Positions 1-6,342 of a stretch of DNA of 33,302 bases are shown one piece after another (position 1 is the first letter of the stretch; the number at the start of each line of letters is the position of its first letter). Both the position numbers and the translations under genes were made by a program. The DNA lies in assembly GCA_016763755.1 (NCBI GenBank), contig JAESTD010000238.1:1-33302 (forward strand), read 5' to 3'. Under the pieces are notes generated by a model. That model saw only the letters and a program-made list of their open reading frames with translations. It made no database searches and was not told the origin of the DNA. Origin of the DNA: Mucilaginibacter sp. (lineage in GTDB: Bacteria; Bacteroidota; Bacteroidia; Sphingobacteriales; Sphingobacteriaceae).

Positions 1-476
<476 letters not shown>

Positions 477-774
477 AAATGTGTTGTTTGTATCCAGACC
501 CTATTAACTCAATCAATAGAAATCTGTAAAAATATTATTCTCTTACATTATCCCTATCTACTTTCATCTCAGCTTCCGAAACCTTGGGTTCGTTCTTCCG
601 CTGTTACGCTGCATTTGTTATCTTTTCTATTACCTTTAAGAACTTGTCGCTTCACCTCACGGATCCGCTTTCTATATTTTCAGCCGTTGCGGCTTCAAAC
701 TTTCAATCTTTTCATTTCAGAAAACCATCGTGGCTTTCTCTATTCTTTGTTTTCCTTCGTTTCCGAAGCGGCTG
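477..774 (-). other. rRNA operon leader (transcribed spacer upstream of 16S)
   Basis: This stretch lies between the 16S 5' end and the nearest promoter-like module (P1). It is AT-rich and non-coding, and should be transcribed as leader and removed during 16S maturation. A weak boxA-like run (complement of about 632-646, with AGTTCTTAAAGG) is visible, but I cannot confirm it as an antitermination site. The processing stem partner would lie 3' of 16S, outside the window. Plus-strand open frames here have no coding character. Confidence 0.6.
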
Positions 775-805
775 CAAATGTACAACCTTTTTTCTCTTTC
801 GCAAA
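775..805 (-). promoter_or_regulatory. rRNA promoter P1 (TTTG-N19-TACATTTG)
   Basis: On the minus strand a TTTG (802-805) is followed after 19 nt by a perfect Bacteroidota -7 motif TACATTTG (775-782). Transcription would begin near 768 and run through the leader into 16S. It is the closest of four similar modules and has the best match to the consensus. Confidence 0.75.
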
Positions 806-876
806 TATTATTTTAAAATAATTTCTGCTCCGTTTCTCGTCGCTACTTCAGGTCTTGTTACCTGTTTCGCGGGCTG

Positions 877-909
877 CAAAGATGCGAACTTTTTACCATT
901 CGTGTCAAG
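877..909 (-). promoter_or_regulatory. rRNA promoter-like module P2
   Basis: On the minus strand CTTG (906-909), 21 nt, then CATCTTTG (877-884), followed by GCAGCCCGC as in P3. The -7 box deviates from TAnnTTTG only in the first base (C for T). A small inverted repeat CAGGT/ACCTG lies just downstream (849-864). It lies about 102 bp upstream of P1. Confidence 0.5.
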
Positions 910-982
910 TGTTATTTTCACTTTTTTTCACCCCTCCTAAACCTTCAAAAAACTACCGCTTAACTACCTGTCTTGCGGGCTG

Positions 983-1014
983 CAAAGGTGCAAATTTAAA
1001 GTTTATCTGTCAAG
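983..1014 (-). promoter_or_regulatory. rRNA promoter-like module P3
   Basis: On the minus strand CTTG (1011-1014), 20 nt, then CACCTTTG (983-990) and the same GCAGCCCGC initial-transcribed sequence as P2. The flanks also resemble P2, including 'CCTGT-TTGCGGGCTGCAAAG' on the plus strand, which points to a tandem duplication. It lies about 106 bp from P2. Confidence 0.5.
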
Positions 1015-1068
1015 CGAAATATTCACTTTTCTTTAACTTTTTTTATTTGCTTACTCTTCAAAAAACAA

Positions 1069-1088
1069 CCCGCTATCTCTTTAGCGGG
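1069..1088 (-). terminator. Hairpin with T-run directly after P4
   Basis: CCCGCTA (1069-1075) and TAGCGGG (1082-1088) form a perfect 7-bp stem with a 6-nt loop. On the minus strand it is followed by TTGTTTTTTG. It has the form of an intrinsic terminator but no gene ends here; it sits at the predicted P4 start, so it may act on P4 transcripts or insulate the array. Confidence 0.4.
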
Positions 1089-1092
1089 GATA

Positions 1093-1125
1093 CAAATGTA
1101 CATCGAAATAAGCCTCGCCACCAAA
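1093..1125 (-). promoter_or_regulatory. rRNA promoter P4 (TTTG-N21-TACATTTG)
   Basis: On the minus strand TTTG (1122-1125), 21 nt, then a perfect TACATTTG (1093-1100), identical to the P1 -7 box. It is the farthest upstream module. The predicted start (about 1087) falls on a perfect hairpin (1069-1088) that is followed by a T-rich run, so P4 transcripts may stop early or start with a hairpin. Confidence 0.6.
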
Positions 1126-1326
1126 GAAATTTTCAAATAATTAAAACAATATCATAACTCACTAAAAACCAATCAGAAAACACCTCTTTTAACCATCCCT
1201 TTATGGCCTATTTACATTAAAAACACATCCCACAGCAAACAAAAACCCTCTTAAAAACGCGTAAAAACGGCATTTTCCCGTTCCCCTATTATAGACATCT
1301 CCCCAAAAAGCCCTTAATTTTTTGCG
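1126..1326. other. AT-rich intergenic region between rRNA promoters and methyltransferase gene
   Basis: A/C-rich on the plus strand, with many A-tracts upstream of P4 on the minus strand. A-tracts there could act as UP-like or bendable DNA for the rRNA promoters (inference). I see no open frame with coding character, no tRNA and no repeat unit in it. Confidence 0.4.
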
Positions 1327-1334
1327 TACTTTTG
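1327..1334 (+). promoter_or_regulatory. -7 motif TACTTTTG of the methyltransferase gene
   Basis: A perfect TAnnTTTG box ends 9 nt before the ATG at 1344. No clear TTG is present 19-21 nt upstream. The placement predicts a leader of only a few nucleotides. Confidence 0.5.
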
Positions 1335-1343
1335 ATATTATAT

Positions 1344-2720
1344 ATGGCAAATCACACTTTTCCGGATAAGTTTTTAGACAATTTAGCTACCGAACCAGGC
1401 TTTGATCGTGAGAATTTCGTTGAGGCACATGCCTCAGAAAGCTCTCCAACATCCATCCGTCTTAATCCTTTTAAGCTATCTACTATAAAAACAGACGGAC
1501 AAGTGCCCTGGTGCGCCGAGGGTTTTTACCTCAATGAACGCCCATCTTTTACATTCGACCCCTTGTTTCATGCAGGCGCTTACTATGTACAGGAGGCATC
1601 GTCTATGTTCATCAGCCATATATTATATAGTATAAGAACAGATGTAACTGAACCGTTGAAGGTTTTAGACCTGTGTGCTGCTCCTGGCGGGAAGAGTACG
1701 CTGCTTAATTCGGCTTTGCAAAGCAGTGATCTGCTGGTGGCAAACGAGATCATTAAAACGCGCGTACCTATATTAACGGATAACCTTAATCGCTGGGGAA
1801 CATCGAATACCATTGTTACTAATAACGACCCGCGCGATTTTGCCCCGCTTAAAGAGTTTTTTGATATTATATTAGTTGATGCACCATGCTCAGGCTCGGG
1901 CATGTTTCGTAAAGACCCAGATGCAATGGGCGAATGGAGCGAAGCCAATGTTAACCTTTGCCACCAACGCCAGGAGCGTATACTGGCCGACATATACCCT
2001 TCGCTTACCGAAGACGGCTACCTTATATATAGTACCTGTTCATACTCGCACCAGGAGAACGAGGATATTCTGGATTGGCTTTCCAGCACTTTTGATATGG
2101 AGAGCATCCGCATACCTATTAATAAGGAATGGGGTGTGGTTGAAAGTCAGTCGGTAGAGGCGAAGGCATGGGGATATCGTTTTTACTCTGGCAAAGTAAA
2201 AGGCGAGGGCTTATTTGCGGCATGCCTGCGCAAACGTGAAAACAGCAGACAAAGCAATTACAAGAGTAATGCTCAACAAAAGCTACCCGCAAAAGAACTC
2301 GACTTGGTAAAAGCATATATTAATAACGCCGACGATTTTTACCTTTTTAAAGTGAATGATGACTGGTTCGCCATCAACCGTGAGCACAAAGAAAGCCTGA
2401 ACGTTTTGCACCGACACTTATATATAAAGAAATCCGGCGTACGGATTGGCAAGCTGGCCGGCAGTGACCTGATACCCGATCATGAACTTGCGCTGAGTAA
2501 CATCATTAATAAGGATGCTTTTCTATCAACCGAATTAAATAAGGACCAGGCCATACAATACCTGCGCCGCGATACTATAGATATTGAGATAACCGGTAAA
2601 GGTTGGAGCCTGATGACCTACGAAGGCCATGCTTTGGGATGGGCAAAGCTGCTACCGAACCGGATTAATAATTATTACCCTAAGGAGATAAGGATAATGA
2701 GCAGTCCCCTAACCCCCTGA
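1344..2720 (+). CDS. RsmB/RsmF-type rRNA cytosine-C5 methyltransferase (NOL1/NOP2/Sun family)
   Basis: It should transfer a methyl group from S-adenosylmethionine to C5 of a cytosine in rRNA, in the cytoplasm. The 458-residue protein has the SAM-binding motif VLDLCAAPGGKS (about 107-118), motif IV DAPCSGSG (179-186, Cys182) and motif VI TCSYSHQENE (231-240, Cys232). The last holds the catalytic cysteine in this family and the first the release cysteine. A ~200-residue C-terminal part resembles the RNA-binding extension of RsmF-like proteins. The open frame extends to a TTG at 1332, but that TTG overlaps the -7 promoter box, so ATG 1344 is chosen. The last residues (SSPLTP) are encoded by a C-rich intergenic repeat, and the stop lies in its hairpin loop. 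It is divergent from the rRNA operon. The exact target cytosine cannot be told from sequence. Confidence 0.93.
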   Translation: MANHTFPDKFLDNLATEPGFDRENFVEAHASESSPTSIRLNPFKLSTIKTDGQVPWCAEGFYLNERPSFTFDPLFHAGAYYVQEASSMFISHILYSIRTDVTEPLKVLDLCAAPGGKSTLLNSALQSSDLLVANEIIKTRVPILTDNLNRWGTSNTIVTNNDPRDFAPLKEFFDIILVDAPCSGSGMFRKDPDAMGEWSEANVNLCHQRQERILADIYPSLTEDGYLIYSTCSYSHQENEDILDWLSSTFDMESIRIPINKEWGVVESQSVEAKAWGYRFYSGKVKGEGLFAACLRKRENSRQSNYKSNAQQKLPAKELDLVKAYINNADDFYLFKVNDDWFAINREHKESLNVLHRHLYIKKSGVRIGKLAGSDLIPDHELALSNIINKDAFLSTELNKDQAIQYLRRDTIDIEITGKGWSLMTYEGHALGWAKLLPNRINNYYPKEIRIMSSPLTP

Positions 2721-2726
2721 AGGGGG
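2705..2726. repeat. C-rich palindromic intergenic repeat (copy 1)
   Basis: CCCCTAACCCCCTGAAGGGGG forms a hairpin (CCCCC/GGGGG around TGAA). It belongs to the same family as the copies near 14811 and 21217. It overlaps the 3' end of the methyltransferase gene and contains its stop codon; it may double as a weak terminator. Confidence 0.6.
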
Positions 2727-2740
2727 AATAGAAATAAAGT

Positions 2741-3145
2741 TTACTTATTCTTTCTATAAAAATCTTCTAAAGCATCTTTATACTCCTCTCGCGAGAAAAT
2801 ATCGCACACACGTAAGAACGATTTGTAGTTGGTAACATAAGAGAAGGCAAACTTTGCAGCCTCTATTTTCGAATCATCCGTATTGAACTGGTTGAGCAAG
2901 GTAAGCAACTGATCCAGATTGACGCCTTTATCTTTCAATTTGGCTTTAAGTACATTAATCTTATCCTGATCAGTACTCTGCTGCTGCATTTCTCGCAGGA
3001 TAGCTTTAGCTTCTGCCGGTTCCATCGCTTTTTCAGGATGCTTTATCTTTTGGATGATTGCCGCGGGCGCTGGTTTTATAACAGTTGCGTTTGCTTGCGC
3101 GGTGGTGGTGGTGGAGAGAATGATGAGGGTTAGGAGTTTTTTCAT
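2741..3145 (-). CDS. DUF4476 domain protein, exported
   Basis: A 134-residue protein with an N-terminal signal peptide (MKKLLTLIILSTTTTAQA, cleavage near residue 18-20). The C-terminal half has the pattern typical of DUF4476, a Bacteroidota domain of unknown function: a helical run, then FSYVTNYKSFLRVCDIFSRE and ALEDFYRK at the end. A basic, helical stretch (about 30-75) links the two. It is the last gene of the minus-strand cluster, 97 nt after tadA. A short inverted repeat (3222-3233) lies in that gap, so separate transcription is possible. No catalytic residues are visible; function unknown. Confidence 0.75.
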   Translation of the reverse strand: MKKLLTLIILSTTTTAQANATVIKPAPAAIIQKIKHPEKAMEPAEAKAILREMQQQSTDQDKINVLKAKLKDKGVNLDQLLTLLNQFNTDDSKIEAAKFAFSYVTNYKSFLRVCDIFSREEYKDALEDFYRKNK

Positions 3146-3242
3146 TGTGGAGTATTGGCTGATTGAAAATAGGAAGAAAAATAGAAATGTTTAGCCCGTG
3201 TAAGCACAAACAAATCTCTAAACTCTCTTGAGAGGAAACAAT

Positions 3243-3722
3243 TTATTTCCCCCTCTTCCCCTTAAAAAAATCTTTTATCAACTGTGAGCACTCATTTTCA
3301 TGAATACCCGAGGTGATAAGCGTTTTGGGGTGGGTTATGCTTTGGTTGAGGCGGCCGAAACCCATGCGGGTATCGTAAGCACCGAAAACTATCCTGCCTA
3401 TCTGGAACCAGTAGCTGGCTCCGGCGCACATTACGCAGGGCTCGAGGGTAACGTAAAGGGTGCACTCAGGCAGGTATTTGCCGCCCATGTAGTTGGCGGC
3501 GGCGGTTAGCGCCTGCATTTCAGCATGGGCAGATACATCGTTCAGGCGCTCGGTAAGGTTATGGCCGCGGCCAATGATCTTACCTTTGCAGACTACTACC
3601 GCGCCAATGGGAATTTCATCCTCGGCCAATGCCTGGCGAGCTTCTTTGAGGGCCTCGTTCATGAAAAATTCGTCGGGAGATATGGCCGGCTGTTCGTCGT
3701 CGCCGAAGTTGAAGTATCGCAT
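3243..3722 (-). CDS. tadA: tRNA-specific adenosine deaminase TadA
   Basis: It converts adenosine 34 of tRNA-Arg(ACG) to inosine, allowing one tRNA to read CGU, CGC and CGA. The 159-residue protein has the cytidine/deoxycytidylate-deaminase zinc site: H66-A-E68 (His ligand and proton-shuttling Glu) and P95-C-V-M-C99 (Cys96 and Cys99 ligands). The extra ~18 N-terminal residues before the usual family start are supported by the junction with csaA. Its ATG (3720-3722) follows the csaA stop (3723-3725) with no gap, so it is probably translated by coupling. Transcribed from the csaA promoter. Guanine deaminase-type relatives are less likely, given the tRNA context and the HAE/PCxMC spacing. Confidence 0.93.
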   Translation of the reverse strand: MRYFNFGDDEQPAISPDEFFMNEALKEARQALAEDEIPIGAVVVCKGKIIGRGHNLTERLNDVSAHAEMQALTAAANYMGGKYLPECTLYVTLEPCVMCAGASYWFQIGRIVFGAYDTRMGFGRLNQSITHPKTLITSGIHENECSQLIKDFFKGKRGK

Positions 3723-4058
3723 TTAGATGAGTTTGCTGCCGTTGGGAACGGGTTTATCAACTGAAGTAAGCACAATGTCGCCATTTTCATCGGCAAGGCC
3801 GGTCACCAAAAACTCCGACATAAAGTTGGCTATCTGTTTCTTCGGGAAATTTACCACACCCAGTATTTGCCTGCCCGGCAGCTCTTCCTTCGTATAGTGT
3901 TTGGTGATCTGTGCGCTGCTCTGCTTTACACCGAGTTCACCAAAATCAACCTTTAGCTTGTAAGCAGGCTTGCGCGCTTCAGGGAAATCAACAGCTTCGA
4001 GTATCGTACCCACACGGAGTTCTACTTTTTCAAAATCGTTCCAGGTGATGGTTTCCAT
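3723..4058 (-). CDS. csaA: CsaA-type tRNA-binding-fold protein
   Basis: A 111-residue single-domain protein of the CsaA family, an OB-fold like the C-terminal tRNA-binding domain of methionyl-tRNA synthetase. Family hallmarks are visible: [14 protein letters not shown] at the start, then [37 protein letters not shown] and a C-terminal PNGSKL. CsaA homologues are described as chaperones linked to Sec export, and the fold binds tRNA. The neighbour tadA is a tRNA-modifying enzyme, so a role in tRNA handling is plausible here (inference). First gene of a csaA-tadA operon; its promoter -7 box lies only 5 nt before the ATG. Confidence 0.9.
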   Translation of the reverse strand: METITWNDFEKVELRVGTILEAVDFPEARKPAYKLKVDFGELGVKQSSAQITKHYTKEELPGRQILGVVNFPKKQIANFMSEFLVTGLADENGDIVLTSVDKPVPNGSKLI

Positions 4059-4063
4059 AAGCG

Positions 4064-4093
4064 CAAAGGTAACAGCTTGGCGGATATTTCAAA
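4064..4093 (-). promoter_or_regulatory. Promoter of csaA-tadA (TTTG-N18-TACCTTTG)
   Basis: On the minus strand TTTG (4090-4093), 18 nt, then a perfect TACCTTTG (4064-4071). Only 5 nt separate it from the csaA ATG (4056-4058), so the mRNA should start at or very near the start codon. Confidence 0.7.
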
Positions 4094-4104
4094 TCCAATA
4101 ACTG

Positions 4105-4959
4105 CTATTGCAGATCTGCAGCAGCAAAAGTATTGCCTTGTTTTGGGTCGCCGGTTTCAAAGCCTTTCTTGAACCAATACATGCGTTGCGCGCTAGTACC
4201 GTGTGTGAAACTATCAGGATGCACCTCGCCCTGGTACTCTTTCTGCAGGCGGTCGTCGCCTATCTGGTGGGCGGCGTTAAGGGCTTCTTCAATATCGCCG
4301 GGATCGAGCACATCTTTCAGGTTCTTTTCATAATAAGCCCAAACGCCGGCGTAAAAATCGGCCTGCAATTCCAGCTTAACAGAAAGTTTGTTGTATTCTT
4401 CTTTACTGAGGCGCTGCCTTGCTTCATCCATTTTTTGGGAGACGCCAAGCAGGTATTGTACATGATGGCCGACTTCGTGTGCTATTACGTAGGCCTGCGC
4501 AAAGTCGCCTGCGGCACCAAATTTTTGAGATAGCTCGTTGAAGAATGACAGATCAAGATATACCTTCTGATCGCCGGGGCAATAGAATGGGCCAACCTCT
4601 GCACCTGCTGTACCGCAGGCGGTGTTTACTGCTTCCTGGTAAAAATGCAGAACAGGTTCTTCGTAGGTGCGGCCGTTATCTTTGAAAAGCTTATTCCATA
4701 CATCTTCGGTATCAGCAAAAACCACTTTGGCAAATTTCTTCTCTTTGGTATCGGCCACCACCTCCTGGTTATTGCCCTGATTGCCGCCGCCCTGCTGCTG
4801 CACCTGGTTGATAACTGCAGACGGATCAATGCCCGTAAAATAATATATCGCTGCGGCAATAATGCCTACTATACCGCCACCAAGGGCAATACCCCTACCG
4901 CCGCCGCTTGCGCTGCCATCTTCGGTATTACTGCTTTCGCGCCTGCCAAACCATTGCAT
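4105..4959 (-). CDS. YpfJ-type neutral zinc metallopeptidase
   Basis: A 284-residue protein of the YpfJ/KPN_00809 family (putative neutral zinc metallopeptidase). A short cytoplasmic Gly/Ser-rich head is followed by one membrane segment (about 23-43, GIALGGG-IIAAAIYYF), a Gln/Gly/Asn-rich linker, then the peptidase domain. The zinc motif H161-E-V-G-H165-H is clear, and LELQADFYAGVWA (about 195-207) carries the likely third ligand. Conserved FYCP and PDSFTHGTSAQR-W also fit the family. It should sit in the inner membrane facing the periplasm. Length is normal. No convincing promoter seen in the 81 nt upstream. Substrate unknown. Confidence 0.9.
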   Translation of the reverse strand: MQWFGRRESSNTEDGSASGGGRGIALGGGIVGIIAAAIYYFTGIDPSAVINQVQQQGGGNQGNNQEVVADTKEKKFAKVVFADTEDVWNKLFKDNGRTYEEPVLHFYQEAVNTACGTAGAEVGPFYCPGDQKVYLDLSFFNELSQKFGAAGDFAQAYVIAHEVGHHVQYLLGVSQKMDEARQRLSKEEYNKLSVKLELQADFYAGVWAYYEKNLKDVLDPGDIEEALNAAHQIGDDRLQKEYQGEVHPDSFTHGTSAQRMYWFKKGFETGDPKQGNTFAAADLQ

Positions 4960-4993
4960 AATTTATTGTTTTTGAATTAGCTGATAAACGCCG

Positions 4994-5017
4994 AAGCCCA
5001 AACGTTTGTTTGGGCTT
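4994..5017 (-). terminator. Strong hairpin after the M61-M28 operon
   Basis: AAGCCCAAAC (4994-5003) and GTTTGGGCTT (5008-5017) form a perfect 10-bp stem with a 4-nt loop, 24 nt past the M28 stop. There is no clear T-run on the minus strand, so it could be a terminator lacking a U-tract or an mRNA 3'-end stabiliser. Confidence 0.5.
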
Positions 5018-5040
5018 AGCGAATAGTGTATACCGTAATA

Positions 5041-6336
5041 TTAATTTTCGAGTTTTGGGATACGCGTTGGCGTGTCTTTACCTAATATGATGCTACGCGA
5101 GCTTAATGCGATAGCACGGATAGTAGCGGTAATATTCTTCACATCCAGCGAGCTGAACTCATCCTTAACGGTGTGGTAAAGTTTATCCGTCGGAATCTGG
5201 TCTGTAGAGATGGTATGTGCCGGCACGCCTACTGCTGCCAGCGATGCGTTATCGCTACGATAGAAAAGGTTCTGCTCGGGATATGGGTCAGGGTAGAATT
5301 TGAAGGCCGTCCCCTCGAGGTTACGTTGCAATATCGGACCAAAATCTGAACGCTCGAAACCGGTAATAAATGCTGAGTTCTCGCCGAATTTAGCGGGTTT
5401 GCCTATCATCTCTATATTGAACAAAGCCACTACTTCATCAGGGTTCATCTTGCTTGCGAAGTATCTTGAACCGAAACCACCTATTTCTTCGGCAGTGAAT
5501 GCTACGAACACTAACGTACGCTCATTGTTGTTAAGCTTTTTGTAATATTTGGCTAACGCGATAACCGCCGTAGTTCCCGATGCATCGTCATCTGCACCAT
5601 TGGCAATGCTATCACCTTCCATGGGTTTAATGATACCCAGGTGATCGTAATGTCCGCCGAACACTACATACTCTTTCGCTTTGCTTTTGCCGGGGATAAC
5701 CCCTACAATATTGCTTAGCGGCAATTTCTCTTCCTTCACCTCGCAACTTACCTCAATGCTTTTTGGTTCGGCAACACCTAAAACAAAAACCATAGGATTT
5801 GATTCACGGCCGCTGCTGATGCTGCCTTTTACAGCACGGTCGCGGATGCGTTTAAAATCATCGGCCATGGCAGCATCAAATATTACTACCAGCTTTTTAC
5901 CGCTACGCATTGCTGCGCCCATTTGGCTGCGGTAGGCTTTGGGATCAGTTATGGTGATTACTTTTACAGATGTATCGCCTTTCCAGCTGAACGCGGCGGA
6001 TGTATTCACTGCCACTTTTTCATCTGGGACAGCAGTGCCGTCAAATACAATTTTTGGATTAACAGGCGTAACGCGGGTCTGGTAAAATGTTTGGCGATAA
6101 CCATCATTACCTTCCATCGGTTTTAGGCCTGCGGCTTTAAATTCACTTTCAATAAACTTTGCGGCCTTTTCAATACCCGGTGTAAACGTACCGCGGCCCT
6201 GCATATCATCGGCGCTAAGCGTTTTGATCACCCGCTCAACATCTTCTTGTTTAATCAGTTTATTTACGTCCTGGCAAAAACCGGCTATCGGGGCAGCAAA
6301 AAGAGCTGCCGCTGCTACGAATAATTTAGTCCTCAT
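5041..6336 (-). CDS. M28 family zinc aminopeptidase, exported
   Basis: A 431-residue secreted exopeptidase of the M28 family with two zinc ions. A signal peptide covers about residues 1-21 (AAPIAGFCQ). Zinc-site motifs are in the family order: GGHYDHLG (His229, Asp231), GADDDASG (Asp249/Asp250), FTAEE (Glu283 base, Glu284 ligand), an Asp-containing segment, and a late AHTIST (His). An inserted PA-like region lies between about 100 and 205. It follows the M61 gene by 6 nt, so the two are one operon and probably cooperate in peptide breakdown outside the inner membrane: M61 trims N-terminal residues and M28 releases amino acids (inference). Substrate not determinable. Confidence 0.92.
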   Translation of the reverse strand: MRTKLFVAAAALFAAPIAGFCQDVNKLIKQEDVERVIKTLSADDMQGRGTFTPGIEKAAKFIESEFKAAGLKPMEGNDGYRQTFYQTRVTPVNPKIVFDGTAVPDEKVAVNTSAAFSWKGDTSVKVITITDPKAYRSQMGAAMRSGKKLVVIFDAAMADDFKRIRDRAVKGSISSGRESNPMVFVLGVAEPKSIEVSCEVKEEKLPLSNIVGVIPGKSKAKEYVVFGGHYDHLGIIKPMEGDSIANGADDDASGTTAVIALAKYYKKLNNNERTLVFVAFTAEEIGGFGSRYFASKMNPDEVVALFNIEMIGKPAKFGENSAFITGFERSDFGPILQRNLEGTAFKFYPDPYPEQNLFYRSDNASLAAVGVPAHTISTDQIPTDKLYHTVKDEFSSLDVKNITATIRAIALSSRSIILGKDTPTRIPKLEN

Positions 6337-6342
6337 TAATAA

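Noticed and set aside
584..1157. Three plus-strand open frames upstream of the methyltransferase
   Set aside because: They run opposite to the rRNA leader and promoter array, with Phe/Ser-rich low-complexity translation, and no start or promoter on the plus strand.
1332..1343. TTG 1332 as methyltransferase start
   Set aside because: It lies within the TACTTTTG promoter box; ATG 1344 is a better start.
4108..4533. 141-residue antisense frame across the zinc protease gene
   Set aside because: Shadow of the conserved minus-strand gene; no domain.
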